A stretch of 16,820 nt of DNA, taken from positions 1 through 16,820 of the forward strand of contig CAKRUL010000005.1 in assembly GCA_934403665.1 (NCBI GenBank). The letters run 5' to 3'. Below, piece by piece: positions 8,071 through 16,317 of the stretch. The notes under the pieces were generated by a model. It was not told where the DNA came from. It saw only the letters and a program-made list of their open reading frames with translations, and did no database searches. Numbering within the stretch: position 1 is the stretch's first letter; each line of letters opens with the position of its first letter. Both the position numbers and the translations under genes were made by a program. The stretch comes from an uncultured Clostridia bacterium. Its GTDB lineage: Bacteria > Bacillota_A > Clostridia > UMGS1840 > HGM11507.

Positions 8071-8099
8071 ATTATACTCTAAAAAGGAGTCAGCTTCAA
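8071..8099 (-). promoter_or_regulatory. Promoter of the GGDEF gene
   Basis: On the minus strand TTGAAG (8094-8099) precedes a 17-bp spacer and a perfect TATAAT (8071-8076). Transcription would start near 8064, leaving about 30 nt of leader with the AAGGAGGG ribosome binding site. Confidence 0.82.
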
Positions 8100-8157
8100 T
8101 ACTTATGTGAAGCAATTTAATAACTTTTTTATACTATTTTGCCATCAAACCGGGAAG

Positions 8158-8163
8158 TATAAT
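8158..8163 (+). promoter_or_regulatory. Candidate -10 box of the XRE gene
   Basis: A perfect TATAAT lies 13 bp upstream of ATG 8177. No good -35 box is seen at 17 bp. TTGCCA at 8139-8144 is spaced only 13 bp away, too short. If used, the leader would be very short. Confidence 0.35.
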
Positions 8164-8176
8164 AGTGTCAGGAAAG

Positions 8177-8500
8177 ATGGTGATTAAGCTGGATATACAC
8201 AAACGCATGAAAGAATTGATGAAAGAGCGAAACTGGACGGAATACAAGCTGGCAAAAGAGGCCGGTCTTTCACAATCGACGATTTCCAATCTTTTTAAGC
8301 GGAATATGCTTCCCACCATACCCACACTGGAGGCAATATGCAGCAGCTTTGGTCTGACCCTGAACCAGTTTTTTGCGGAGGGGAACATTGTTTCGCTGAC
8401 TGCACAGCAGAAGGAGCTGCTCGATTGCTGGAGCCTGCTGTCGGAAGAACAGAAGGAACTTCTGATTCGGTTCATAAAAACTATGAAAACAAAAGCTTGA
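8177..8500 (+). CDS. XRE-family helix-turn-helix regulator
   Basis: About 107 residues. Residues roughly 8-65 form a Cro/CI-type helix-turn-helix: IHKRMKELMKERNWTEYKLAKEAGLSQ, then STISNLFKRN and PTIPTLEAICSSFGLTLNQFF. The C-terminal 40 residues (LTAQQKELLDCWSLLSEEQK) form a helical tail common in short clostridial XRE proteins, probably for dimerisation. The start is uncertain. ATG 8177 and GTG 8180 are adjacent in frame; AGGA at 8170-8173 is better spaced for GTG 8180, and an upstream GTG at 8165 is too close to the TATAAT. It is a cytoplasmic DNA-binding protein with unknown target. It lies between the divergent GGDEF gene and the uvrBA operon, so either could be its target, but nothing in the sequence proves this. 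Confidence 0.85.
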   Translation: MVIKLDIHKRMKELMKERNWTEYKLAKEAGLSQSTISNLFKRNMLPTIPTLEAICSSFGLTLNQFFAEGNIVSLTAQQKELLDCWSLLSEEQKELLIRFIKTMKTKA

Positions 8501-8520
8501 ATTTCGGGCATTTTCAAAAA

Positions 8521-8579
8521 AGAAGAGGTGGATGCACAAGGGCGATTTTTGCGTTCTGGGGGCAGAATCCTCTTTTTTT
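8521..8579 (+). terminator. Possible terminator after the XRE gene
   Basis: AAGAGG at about 8521-8527 can pair with CCTCTT before a run of seven T. An inner hairpin TTCTG-GGGG-CAGAA lies just upstream of the 3' arm. The long spacer between the outer arms makes this a weaker call than the other terminators. Confidence 0.4.
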
Positions 8580-8583
8580 CTTG

Positions 8584-8603
8584 GCGTTTTTGTGGTATAA
8601 TAA
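8584..8603 (+). repeat. Promoter-like 20-bp direct repeat, copy 1
   Basis: GCGTTTTTGTGGTATAATAA occurs here and again at 8687-8706. It contains the extended -10 TGGTATAAT (TATAAT at 8596-8601), so transcription could start near 8608. This copy also overlaps an 11-bp perfect inverted repeat, CTTGGCGTTTT (8580-8590) with AAAACGCCAAG (8627-8637). Confidence 0.8.
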
Positions 8604-8608
8604 CCTCA

Positions 8609-8694
8609 CGAGCCTCTAAGGCATTGAAAACGCCAAGAGTCTCGGAGAACATTGAATCACAATACTGCGGCGACATTCCGCCGCCTGCGTTTTT
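8609..8694 (+). ncRNA. Candidate small RNA or leader-attenuator upstream of uvrB
   Basis: Just after the first extended -10, a stem-loop can form at 8609-8644: CGAG/CTCG, CTCT/AGAG and GGC/GCC with small mismatches. A GC-only hairpin GCGGCG-ACATTC-CGCCGC follows at 8667-8684, with TTTTT at 8690-8694. Promoter, structured body and terminator-like end suggest a short transcript of roughly 85 nt, or an attenuator for uvrBA. The T run starts 5 nt past the stem, which weakens termination. No known RNA family was recognised. Confidence 0.3.
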
Positions 8695-8706
8695 GTGGTA
8701 TAATAA
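8687..8706 (+). promoter_or_regulatory. Promoter-like 20-bp repeat, copy 2; likely uvrBA promoter
   Basis: The second copy of the 20-bp repeat carries TGGTATAAT with TATAAT at 8699-8704. The upstream -35 is poor (ATTCCG at 8675-8680), as is usual for extended -10 promoters. Transcription near 8711 would give a leader of about 109 nt before the uvrB start. Confidence 0.65.
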
Positions 8707-8717
8707 GCACAGAAAGA

Positions 8718-8730
8718 CTTGCAAAGCAAG
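8718..8730 (+). other. Small hairpin in the uvrB leader
   Basis: CTTGC-AAA-GCAAG is a perfect 5-bp stem with a three-base loop near the predicted 5' end of the uvrB transcript. It could stabilise the mRNA. It is not followed by T residues, so it is not a terminator. Confidence 0.4.
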
Positions 8731-8741
8731 ATTTCAAGAGA

Positions 8742-8755
8742 TGCCGTTAACGGCA
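8742..8755. promoter_or_regulatory. 14-bp palindrome in the uvrB leader, possible operator
   Basis: TGCCGTTAACGGCA is a perfect palindrome, 65 bp before the uvrB start and downstream of both candidate promoters. A repressor such as the nearby XRE protein could bind it. It does not match the Gram-positive LexA box pattern GAAC-N4-GTTC. Confidence 0.4.
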
Positions 8756-8819
8756 GATTCAGGGAATGATCAATAGGAATCTATTCCACATCAGAAACAT
8801 GCCGAAGGAGGCTTTTTTT

Positions 8820-10772
8820 ATGTTTCAGGTTGTATCTGATTTTAAAGAATGCGGAGATCAGCCGCAGGCGATTGAGAAGCTGGCGGAGGGTGTGAAACGC
8901 AACGACCGGTTTCAGACGCTTTTGGGTGTGACCGGTTCCGGGAAAACCTTTACGATGGCAAAGGTCATTGAAAAAGTGCAGAAACCGACTTTGGTTCTGG
9001 CTCACAATAAAACACTGGCGGCACAGCTGTGCAGTGAATTCAAAGAATTTTTTCCGAACAATGCGGTGGAATTTTTCGTTTCCTATTACGACTATTATCA
9101 GCCGGAGGCGTATCTTGCGCAGACGGATACTTATATTGAAAAGGATTCCTCGATCAATGACGAGATCGATAAACTGCGGCATTCCGCCACCATCGCTCTG
9201 TTTGAACGGCGCGATGTGATCATTGTGTCGTCAGTTTCCTGCATTTACGGCTTGGGAGATCCGGAGGATTACAGCGACTTGGTGGTTTCGCTGCGGCCGG
9301 GAATGATTAAGCCGCGGGATGAAGTGCTGAAAAAACTGGTGGAGATTCAATATGAACGCAATGACATTGATTTCAGCCGCGGAAAATTCCGGGTAAAAGG
9401 CGATGTTTTGGAAATCTTCCCTGCGAACAGCAATGAAAATATTGTTCGGGTAGAATTTTTCGGTGATGAGGTGGATCGCATCACGACGGTGGATCCGATT
9501 ACAGGGAACATTGTGGGGCAGCTGAACCATGCGGCGATTTTCCCTGCTTCGCATTATGTCACAACCTCTCAAAAAATGAAACGCGCGATTCATACCATTG
9601 AGGATGAGTTAATCGAGCGAATTCAGTATTTTGAGCAAGAGGGAAAGCTTTTGGAAGCGCAGCGGATTGCACAGAGGACAAATTATGATTTGGAAATGCT
9701 GCAGGAGGTGGGCTTTTGCCAGGGGATTGAGAACTATTCCAGACATATCAGCGGAAGGGCTCCGGGCAGTGCCCCCTATACACTGATGGACTATTTCCCG
9801 GACGATTTTCTGCTGATTGTCGATGAATCGCATGTGACCCTGCCGCAGGTGCGCGGAATGTATGCAGGCGACCGGGCAAGAAAAGAAGCGCTTGTAGAAT
9901 ACGGTTTCCGGCTTCCTTCTGCTTTTGATAACCGCCCTCTTAATTTTGATGAATTCATGGATCGGATTCACCAGGCGATTTTTGTCAGCGCAACTCCGGG
10001 CGATTTGGAACGAGAGCTTTCCACACAGATTGTGGAACAGGTTATCCGGCCTACCGGGTTGTTGGATCCGCTCATTGAGGTGCGGCCGACAAAAGGTCAG
10101 ATTGATGACTTAACCTTTGAGATTAAAGAAAGAGCGGAGAAAAAAGAAAGAGTGTTGGTTACGACTCTGACGAAACGTATGGCGGAGGACTTGACGGAAT
10201 TTTTCACGAAGTCCGGCATCCGTGTGCGGTATCTGCATTCTGATATTGATACGATGGAGCGGATGGAGATTATCCGCGATCTGCGATTGGGCGCCTTTGA
10301 TGTGCTGATTGGAATTAATCTGCTTCGGGAGGGCTTGGACATCCCGGAGGTTTCTTTGGTGGCGATTCTGGATGCCGATAAACAGGGATTTCTGCGCAGC
10401 GAAACTTCTTTGGTGCAAACCATCGGACGTACTGCGAGAAACGCGGAGGGCAAGGTTATCATGTATGCGGATTCCGTCACGGAAGCGATGGACAGCGCGA
10501 TTCGCGAAACCGCTCGCCGCAGAAGCATTCAGCAGGATTACAACAAAGCGCACGGTATCGTTCCGAAGACGATCCATAAGGCCGTCCGGGAACTTTTGGA
10601 AATCACAACGACGAAGGATTTGGACAAAATAACGAAGGGCGGAAAGCGCAAAACAGAAAACAAGGAAGAATTGGTGAAGAAACTGACACGTCAGATGCAG
10701 CAGGCGGCAAAAAATTTGGATTTCGAGATGGCTGCCGTATTGCGGGATAAGATTCGCGAGCTGACTGAGTGA
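8820..10772 (+). CDS. uvrB: Excinuclease ABC subunit B
   Basis: 650 residues, close to the family norm. UvrB is the damage-verification helicase of nucleotide excision repair: it is loaded by UvrA and recruits UvrC. Visible features are Walker A GVTGSGKT (36-43), the beta-hairpin motif [10 protein letters not shown] (about 89-98) that clamps the damaged strand, the helicase motif VDESH (335-338), the later motifs [13 protein letters not shown] and QTIGRTARN, and a C-terminal UVR domain (about 617-650) with [12 protein letters not shown] for UvrC contact. The start at 8820 has AAGGAGGC 8 nt upstream; an in-frame ATG at 8766 has no comparable site. uvrA starts 12 nt after its stop, so the two form an operon. 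No uvrC is in the window. Confidence 0.98.
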   Translation: MFQVVSDFKECGDQPQAIEKLAEGVKRNDRFQTLLGVTGSGKTFTMAKVIEKVQKPTLVLAHNKTLAAQLCSEFKEFFPNNAVEFFVSYYDYYQPEAYLAQTDTYIEKDSSINDEIDKLRHSATIALFERRDVIIVSSVSCIYGLGDPEDYSDLVVSLRPGMIKPRDEVLKKLVEIQYERNDIDFSRGKFRVKGDVLEIFPANSNENIVRVEFFGDEVDRITTVDPITGNIVGQLNHAAIFPASHYVTTSQKMKRAIHTIEDELIERIQYFEQEGKLLEAQRIAQRTNYDLEMLQEVGFCQGIENYSRHISGRAPGSAPYTLMDYFPDDFLLIVDESHVTLPQVRGMYAGDRARKEALVEYGFRLPSAFDNRPLNFDEFMDRIHQAIFVSATPGDLERELSTQIVEQVIRPTGLLDPLIEVRPTKGQIDDLTFEIKERAEKKERVLVTTLTKRMAEDLTEFFTKSGIRVRYLHSDIDTMERMEIIRDLRLGAFDVLIGINLLREGLDIPEVSLVAILDADKQGFLRSETSLVQTIGRTARNAEGKVIMYADSVTEAMDSAIRETARRRSIQQDYNKAHGIVPKTIHKAVRELLEITTTKDLDKITKGGKRKTENKEELVKKLTRQMQQAAKNLDFEMAAVLRDKIRELTE

Positions 10773-10784
10773 GGAGAGAAAGGC

Positions 10785-13607
10785 ATGCAGAAAGATACGA
10801 TTTATATCAAAGGCGCAAAGGAGCACAATCTGAAAAATATCGATTTGGAAATTCCGCGGGATAAACTGGTGGTGTTCACCGGTTTGTCCGGTTCAGGGAA
10901 AAGCTCTCTTGCCTTTGACACCATCTATGCAGAGGGACAGAGGCGGTATGTGGAATCCCTGTCCTCCTATGCAAGACAGTTTTTGGGGCAGATGGAAAAG
11001 CCGGAGGTGGAATTGATTGAAGGGCTTTCTCCTGCCATATCCATTGATCAGAAAACCACGGCGAAGAATCCTCGTTCCACCGTGGGAACAGTGACGGAGA
11101 TTTATGATTATCTGCGGGTGCTGTATGCCCGTATCGGAATTCCGCACTGTCCGGTCTGCGGAAAAGAGATCAAACAGCAAACAACCGACCAGATCACCGA
11201 TGCGGTTTTGAACCTGCCGCAGGGAACCAAGATTATGATTCTGGCACCGGTTGTGCGTGCCCGTAAAGGGGAGCATCTTAAGGTCTTTGAGAATGCAAAA
11301 AAGAGCGGTTATGTGCGCGTTCGGGCAGACGGCAATATTTATGATCTCTCCGAGGAGATTAAGCTGGATAAAAACAAAAAACATCATATCGAGATTGTCA
11401 TTGACCGGTTGGTGGTCAAAGAGGAAATCCGCAAGCGTTTGGCGGATTCGATAGAAACTGCGACCGAGCTGTCGGAAGGGTTGGTGATTATCAGTGAACT
11501 GAATGGAGCAGATCACAATTTTTCGCTGAACTATGCTTGTCCGGATTGCAATATCAGCATTGATGAACTTTCTCCCCAAATGTTTTCGTTTAACAATCCG
11601 ATGGGGGCTTGTCCAACGTGCGGCGGAATCGGGCATTTGATGAAGATTGATCCGGATCTGATTATGGACAGGGAAAAATCTATCCGCCAGGGGGGCATTA
11701 CGGCAAGCGGTTGGTATTATGACGGGGATGACAGCATTGCAACTATGTATTTTGACGGGCTTGCCGCTAATTATGGCTTCTCTTTGGACACGCCTTTGGA
11801 GGAACTTCCCGAGGAGATTATGGATGTGATACTGCACGGAACCAGCGGGAAAAAGATTACCATGCAATATAAGAAAAAATACGGCGGCGGCACCTTTCAG
11901 TCGGATTTTGAAGGAATCGTGACCAATTTGGAACGGAGATACCGTGAGACCAGCTCCAGCTGGATGCGCGGGGAAATTGAATCGTTGATGTCCCAGAAGC
12001 CTTGCCCAGATTGCGGAGGCGCCCGACTGAAAAAGGAAAGCCTCGGAGTGACGGTAAACGGTAAAAATATTTTTGAAATCACAACCCATCCGGTGGATTG
12101 GATCATCTCTTTTCTGCAGAATCTGACGCTGACGGAGAAAGAAAAAAGAATCGCACAGCGTCTTTTGAAAGAGATCTTGGAGCGTCTGCATTTTTTGAAG
12201 GATGTTGGGTTGGATTATCTGACTCTGTCCAGGAATTCCGGAACGCTGTCCGGCGGTGAGGCGCAGAGAATTCGCCTGGCGACACAGATTGGCTCCTCTT
12301 TAATGGGGGTGTTATACATTTTGGACGAGCCGAGCATCGGCTTGCATCAGAGGGATAACGATCGGCTTCTTGCCACGCTGAAGCGCTTGCGGGATTTGGG
12401 AAATACGCTGATTGTTGTAGAACATGATGAGGATACCATTCGTTCCGCTGACTATATTGTGGACATAGGCCCGGGCGCAGGGATTCACGGCGGTGAAGTC
12501 GTTGCGCAGGGCACGGTGGACGAAATCATTGCGGCGCCCCGGTCGATTACCGGGAAATATTTGAGCGGCGAATGCAGAATAGAAGTGCCGAAAAAACGGC
12601 GTAAGGGAAACGGAAAAAAATTAACGGTAAAGGGAGCGGCAGAGAACAATCTGAAAAACATTGACGTGACGATTCCCTTGGGCACGCTGACCTGCGTCAC
12701 CGGTGTCTCCGGCTCTGGAAAGAGCTCTCTTGTCAATCAGATCATCCACAAGCATCTGTCCAAAAAGCTGAATCATTCCAAGGCAGTTCCCGGAAAGTTT
12801 GGGAAGATGCTGGGACTGGAGCATTTGGACAAGGTTATCAATATTGACCAATCCCCAATCGGACGGACTCCGCGCTCCAATCCGGCAACTTATACCGGCG
12901 TGTTCGGAGATATTCGTGAATTGTTTGCCGCCACACTTGACGCCAAGCTGCGCGGCTATAAGGCCGGGCGTTTCAGCTTCAATGTGAAAGGCGGTCGGTG
13001 TGAAGCCTGTGACGGGGATGGGATTATCAAAATTGAGATGCATTTTCTTCCCGATGTGTACGTTCCCTGCGAGGTCTGCAAAGGGAAACGATACAACCGG
13101 GAGACGCTGGATATTCAGTATAAAGGAAAAAATATTTACGAGGTACTGGAACTGACGGTGGAGGAAGGCATCACCTTTTTTGAAAATGTTCCGAAAATCA
13201 AACGAAAGCTGGAGATTTTAAAAGAGGTTGGGCTGTCTTATGTGAAACTGGGGCAACCCTCCACAACGTTGTCCGGCGGAGAGGCGCAGAGGGTAAAGCT
13301 TGCTACGGAGTTGTCAAAGAAACCGACAGGAAAAACCGTTTATATTCTGGATGAGCCTACCACCGGACTGCATATTGCGGATGTGCACAAGCTGATTGAT
13401 GTGATTCAGCAGTTGGTTGACTCGGGAAATACCGTGATTGTGATTGAGCATAATCTGGACGTGATTAAAACGGCGGATTATATCATTGATTTAGGTCCGG
13501 AAGGCGGAGACAAGGGCGGACAGCTGATTGTTTCCGGAACACCGGAGCAGGTGGCAAAGTGTGAAAAATCATACACCGGACAATATTTGAAAAAGTATTT
13601 AAAATAA
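10785..13607 (+). CDS. uvrA: Excinuclease ABC subunit A
   Basis: 940 residues, full length. UvrA is a dimeric ABC-type ATPase that finds bulky DNA lesions and loads UvrB. Two ATPase modules are clear: Walker [10 protein letters not shown] (33-41) and GVSGSGKSS (640-648), with signatures [12 protein letters not shown] (from 488) and [12 protein letters not shown] (from 829), followed by [10 protein letters not shown] and [10 protein letters not shown]. Zinc-binding cysteine pairs include Cys252/255 with Cys276/279, and Cys739/742 with a CEVC pair about 20 residues on. GAGGAG lies upstream of ATG 10785. The gene follows uvrB by 12 nt with no promoter between. The hairpin of its own terminator is cut off from its T run by an IS element downstream. 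Confidence 0.98.
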   Translation: MQKDTIYIKGAKEHNLKNIDLEIPRDKLVVFTGLSGSGKSSLAFDTIYAEGQRRYVESLSSYARQFLGQMEKPEVELIEGLSPAISIDQKTTAKNPRSTVGTVTEIYDYLRVLYARIGIPHCPVCGKEIKQQTTDQITDAVLNLPQGTKIMILAPVVRARKGEHLKVFENAKKSGYVRVRADGNIYDLSEEIKLDKNKKHHIEIVIDRLVVKEEIRKRLADSIETATELSEGLVIISELNGADHNFSLNYACPDCNISIDELSPQMFSFNNPMGACPTCGGIGHLMKIDPDLIMDREKSIRQGGITASGWYYDGDDSIATMYFDGLAANYGFSLDTPLEELPEEIMDVILHGTSGKKITMQYKKKYGGGTFQSDFEGIVTNLERRYRETSSSWMRGEIESLMSQKPCPDCGGARLKKESLGVTVNGKNIFEITTHPVDWIISFLQNLTLTEKEKRIAQRLLKEILERLHFLKDVGLDYLTLSRNSGTLSGGEAQRIRLATQIGSSLMGVLYILDEPSIGLHQRDNDRLLATLKRLRDLGNTLIVVEHDEDTIRSADYIVDIGPGAGIHGGEVVAQGTVDEIIAAPRSITGKYLSGECRIEVPKKRRKGNGKKLTVKGAAENNLKNIDVTIPLGTLTCVTGVSGSGKSSLVNQIIHKHLSKKLNHSKAVPGKFGKMLGLEHLDKVINIDQSPIGRTPRSNPATYTGVFGDIRELFAATLDAKLRGYKAGRFSFNVKGGRCEACDGDGIIKIEMHFLPDVYVPCEVCKGKRYNRETLDIQYKGKNIYEVLELTVEEGITFFENVPKIKRKLEILKEVGLSYVKLGQPSTTLSGGEAQRVKLATELSKKPTGKTVYILDEPTTGLHIADVHKLIDVIQQLVDSGNTVIVIEHNLDVIKTADYIIDLGPEGGDKGGQLIVSGTPEQVAKCEKSYTGQYLKKYLK

Positions 13608-13665
13608 TGTGTGTTGTAAGAGGAATGTGATGCGTTGCGGTGTCAGAGTGTTTGCAAACAGCAAC

Positions 13666-13703
13666 GAAAAAGAGGATCGGCAAAGAATATTTGCCGATCC
13701 TCT
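13666..13703 (+). terminator. uvrA terminator hairpin interrupted by an IS
   Basis: GAGGATCGGCAAA (13672-13684) pairs perfectly with TTTGCCGATCCTC (13690-13702) around GAATA. AAAAA precedes the stem, as in bidirectional terminators, but only one T follows before the IS begins at 13704. On the minus strand the T run is intact, so it would still stop antisense transcription into uvrA. Confidence 0.75.
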
Positions 13704-13713
13704 CAGACTGTCG

Positions 13714-13742
13714 AAAAAGTCCGGAAAAGTCTGGGCTTTTTC
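13714..13742 (+). terminator. Hairpin inside the left IS end
   Basis: AAAAAGTCC (13714-13722) pairs with GGGCTTTTT (13733-13741) with one T-G pair. Ending in T residues, it may block read-through into the element, and may now end the uvrBA transcript. Confidence 0.6.
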
Positions 13743-13754
13743 TTCATTTTGTAA

Positions 13755-13760
13755 TATAAT
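13755..13760 (+). promoter_or_regulatory. -10 box for the IS transposase
   Basis: A perfect TATAAT lies 12 bp upstream of the transposase start region. No convincing -35 box is seen at the usual distance. Confidence 0.35.
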
Positions 13761-13771
13761 GTTCTTGGGTG

Positions 13772-15169
13772 ATGAGAATGTTGGAAAAGAACAGACAGCA
13801 AAGGATACAAATAGAAATGCTGTGCACAGAAGACTGTGTGCCGCAAGAACATTTGTTAAGAAAAATAGATGCGGCGATAGATTTTAATAAAATATACGAT
13901 TTTGTAGAGAAATTGTATTGTGCGGACAACGGCAGATGAAGTATCGGTGAATATGGCATACCGTTGGTTTTTTGGATATGGATTAAATGAGACAACTCCA
14001 CACTTTTCAACGGTAAGCTACAATTTTCGTCACCGATTCACAGCAGAAACGATTGATAAAATATTTAATTGGATATTGGACGAAATAGCTCAGGCAGGAT
14101 ATCTGAAACCCGAGGCTGTTTTCATTGACGGAACGCATATAAAAGCAAATGCAAATACAAAAAAGCAGATAAAAGAAGAAGTCCCTGTCGCCGCCAAAAG
14201 ATACGCCGAAGAGCTTATGCAAGAGGTGAATTTCGATCGGGAAAATCATGGCAAGAAATCGTTTGACGATGATTCTACCCCGAAAAACGGAGGAAAAAAG
14301 AAAGATAATACCTCAAAGAAAAAACTCGCAAACCGTAAGAAAGAATCTAAAAAAAGAATGGTTACAAAAAGCAAAACCGACCCTGACAGCGGATTGTTCG
14401 TAAAGGGAGAGCATAAGAGAGTTTTTGCATATGAGGCACATACTGCCTGTGACACAAACGGCTTTGTCCTCGAAACGGTTGTAACAGCCGGAAATATCCA
14501 TGACAGTGTAGCTTTTGATGATGTATATGATAATTTAATAAAAAAATATCCGGAAATAGAAACAATAGTCGCTGACAGTGCATACAAGACACCACATATT
14601 TGCAAGAAAGTATTGATGATAACAGAGTTTTGTCAACTGCGTATAAAAGACCAATGACCATGAAGGGTGGTCACGAATGGTGGAAGTATGTATATGATGA
14701 GTACTATGATTGCGTGATTTGTCCGGAGTATCAGGTATTGAAATATAGAACAACAAACCGTGATGGATATAGGGAATATAAAAGCAATCCCGAAATTTGC
14801 AAAAATTGTCCGACAAGAGAGATATGCACAAAATCAAAAGATTACGTAAAAGTTGTCAACCGGCACATTTGGAAAGATTACGAAGAGCTTGCAGAGGATG
14901 TCAGACACACTCCAAAGTATAAAGAATGATACAGAATGAGAAAAGAAAAAATAGAGAGAGTATTTGCAGACGCAAAAGAAAAACACGCCATGAGATACAC
15001 TCCGTATACAGGTCTTGCACAGGTATCAAACTGGGTGAGGCTTAAGTTTGCAACAATGAATCTGAAAAAATTTGCAAAATGGAAGTGGAATAGCCGTAAA
15101 AACCATTTGCGTGCTTTCATATATTTTGTGAATTCAATGTTTTTTCAAAGAAATCCCTGCTTTGCATAG
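13772..15169 (+). pseudogene. IS1182-like transposase, disrupted at three points
   Basis: The N-terminal piece runs from ATG 13772 (or 13778, with GGTGAT ahead) through KNRQQRIQIEML and KIYDFVEKLYCADNGR to a TGA near 13936. The second piece, in another frame, begins at about 13920 with RTTADEVSVNMAYRW. About 25 residues expected between them in intact relatives are missing. A further frameshift near 14605-14615 separates TPHICKK from DDNRVLSTAYKRP. An in-frame TGA at 14927 then splits HTPKYKE from YRMRKEKIERVFADAKEKH. Of the presumed DDE triad, Asp of FIDGTH (codon near 14127) and Asp of VADSAY lie before the second frameshift, and Glu of KIERVF lies after the stop codon. No active transposase can be made. 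The reading ends at TAG 15167, inside the terminal hairpin. Confidence 0.9.
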
Positions 15170-15187
15170 TGCAAAACAGGGATTTTC
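15151..15187 (+). terminator. Terminator at the right IS end
   Basis: AAATCCCTGCTTTGCA (15151-15166) pairs with TGCAAAACAGGGATTT (15170-15185) with one mismatch and a TAG loop that is also the transposase stop codon. TTTT runs into the right inverted repeat. Confidence 0.8.
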
Positions 15188-15197
15188 GACAGTCTGT

Positions 15198-15221
15198 ACC
15201 ACCAGCATTGCTGGTGGTTTT
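15198..15221 (+). terminator. Hairpin next to the right IS end
   Basis: ACCACCAGC (15198-15206) pairs perfectly with GCTGGTGGT around ATT, followed by TTTT. It starts two bases outside the IS. It may be a terminator or part of a dispersed palindromic element together with the next hairpin. Confidence 0.6.
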
Positions 15222-15229
15222 CGTGATAC

Positions 15230-15274
15230 AAAAAAAGTTGTAGCATTGTTATTATGCCACAACTTTTTCATGAA
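15230..15274 (-). terminator. Bidirectional terminator after the metallophosphoesterase gene
   Basis: AAAAAGTTGT and ACAACTTTTT pair as outer arms, with GCAT/ATGC inside after one mismatch. The minus strand ends in seven T, and the plus strand in five. It would end the minus-strand phosphoesterase transcript and protect it from read-through from the IS side. Confidence 0.75.
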
Positions 15275-15355
15275 ATCAATATTTTGCACTGATTTTCCTG
15301 CTTTATATACAGCGAATGCCCCTTTCGGAAAAAGAGATTTTCTCAAACAGAATGG

Positions 15356-16192
15356 TTATTCTCTGCCTTTCGGACTGCCTGTCCCCCTGATTTCAAACAA
15401 CGTCATTTGGCTTCGATTCAGAAAACGCAGAGGAATGCGTGTCATCCCAAGGCCGCTGTCAACATACAGCAAATTTTTTCCGATACGGTAAAATCCCTTC
15501 TTGTATTTGCTGTCTTTTTCACGCATCAGCCGGTCACTTACAAACGGCAGACCGATCTGTCCGCCGTGAGTATGCCCGGAGAGAATCAGATCCGCCTTTC
15601 CGTCCGGAACCTGCTCTGCCGCCATCGGCGTGTGAGACAGCAGAATGGTATATCTCCGTGAATCCGTTCCCTCCAGCGCGGCATTGATGTCATAGTATTT
15701 GGTGTTGAAGTCCTCAATGCCGCAAAAAGTAATCTCGGACACGGGGGGCCGCACGGTTTCGTTGCGGTTGGCAAGCACCCGGACGCCTTGCCGCTCCGCC
15801 TGTTTCTGCAACTTTTCCCAGACATGCCACGGCTCATGATTCCCGGGAACATAAAAAACCGGCTTTCCAAAAGAAAGCAACCCTTCAAAAAAGGCGGAAG
15901 AATACCCGAAAATATCCTCGTCTGCCATGGAGTCCACGACATCCCCGGTGCAGACAATAGCATCCGGGTTTGCTTTGACAACCAGCGCAAACAATCGGTT
16001 GTTCCCTTTGCCAAACCATTTGCTGTGCAAGTCTCCTAACTGCAGTACTCTGAAGCTTTCCCTCTCCTGCAGCTTGTCGGTTTCCAGCCTCTGCACAACC
16101 AACTTCGGAACATTCCCTTCTATATAGAGATCCGCGGCAACTGCCGCGAAAAACACAAGCAGCAATGCTATTATTTTTCCATACCGTTTCAT
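15356..16192 (-). CDS. Membrane-anchored metallophosphoesterase (YkuE/YaeI-like)
   Basis: 278 residues with a hydrophobic segment at 6-22 after MKRYGK, an uncleaved anchor or signal peptide, so the catalytic domain probably faces outward. All calcineurin-like metal-binding motifs are present: GDLH (Asp54, His56), GDVVD (Asp84), GNHE (Asn118, His119), LLSHTP (His187) and GHTHGGQ (His207, His209). Relatives such as B. subtilis YkuE and enterobacterial YaeI act at the membrane, YaeI/LpxG types on lipid pyrophosphates. The substrate here is unknown. GGAGGG lies 6-7 nt before the start. It is divergent from the PerR-like gene, with 125 bp between the two starts. No clear promoter of its own was recognised. 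Confidence 0.9.
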   Translation of the reverse strand: MKRYGKIIALLLVFFAAVAADLYIEGNVPKLVVQRLETDKLQERESFRVLQLGDLHSKWFGKGNNRLFALVVKANPDAIVCTGDVVDSMADEDIFGYSSAFFEGLLSFGKPVFYVPGNHEPWHVWEKLQKQAERQGVRVLANRNETVRPPVSEITFCGIEDFNTKYYDINAALEGTDSRRYTILLSHTPMAAEQVPDGKADLILSGHTHGGQIGLPFVSDRLMREKDSKYKKGFYRIGKNLLYVDSGLGMTRIPLRFLNRSQMTLFEIRGTGSPKGRE

Positions 16193-16242
16193 TGCAATCC
16201 CTCCGCATTGTTTTCCTTTTTTGAAAATTTTTAAAAATACTA

Positions 16243-16271
16243 TTGCAATTTGAAAAAGGATGTGCTATACT
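16243..16271 (+). promoter_or_regulatory. Promoter of the PerR-like gene
   Basis: TTGCAA (16243-16248), a 17-bp spacer and TATACT (16266-16271) form a good sigma-A promoter. Transcription would begin near 16278, just ahead of or within the Fur/Per-like box. Confidence 0.8.
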
Positions 16272-16280
16272 CACATTATC

Positions 16281-16299
16281 AGTAATGATTATCAATATC
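16281..16299. promoter_or_regulatory. Fur/Per-like operator
   Basis: AGTAATGATTATCAATATC matches the 19-bp Fur consensus GATAATGATTATCATTATC at 16 positions, and the 15-bp Per consensus at about 10 of 14 defined positions. It overlaps the predicted transcription start, which fits negative autoregulation by the gene that follows. Confidence 0.72.
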
Positions 16300-16317
16300 G
16301 TTTGAGGAGGATACTGA

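Larger units (their letters stand above)
13704..15196 (+). mobile_element. IS1182-like element, defective
   Basis: The 1493-bp element is bounded by perfect 14-bp inverted repeats, CAGACTGTCGAAAA at 13704-13717 and its complement at 15183-15196. It holds one broken transposase gene and a hairpin just inside each end. The transposase pattern (DNGR, YRWFFGYGL, PEAVFIDGTHIKANANTKK, VADSAYKTP, IERVFADAKEKH) is that of the IS1182 family. No target duplication is seen: the left flank is GATCCTCT and the right flank is TACCACCA. A fragment of a sister copy lies inverted at 1-92. Confidence 0.88.

Noticed and set aside
8139..8163. TTGCCA with TATAAT as a full promoter for the XRE gene
   Set aside because: The spacer is only 13 bp, too short for sigma-A recognition; only the -10 box was kept, at low confidence.
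8641..8656. GAACATTGAATC as a LexA box before uvrB
   Set aside because: The second half-site should read GTTC; only the GAAC half is present.
1..15196. Composite transposon bounded by the two IS copies
   Set aside because: Both visible copies are defective, the left one is only a fragment, and the DNA between them is mainly core genes (nth, uvrBA) with no sign of transfer as a unit.
15134..15346. 70-residue open frame on the minus strand
   Set aside because: It is formed by reading through the IS end and two palindromes, has no ribosome binding site or family resemblance, and is better explained as non-coding repeat.
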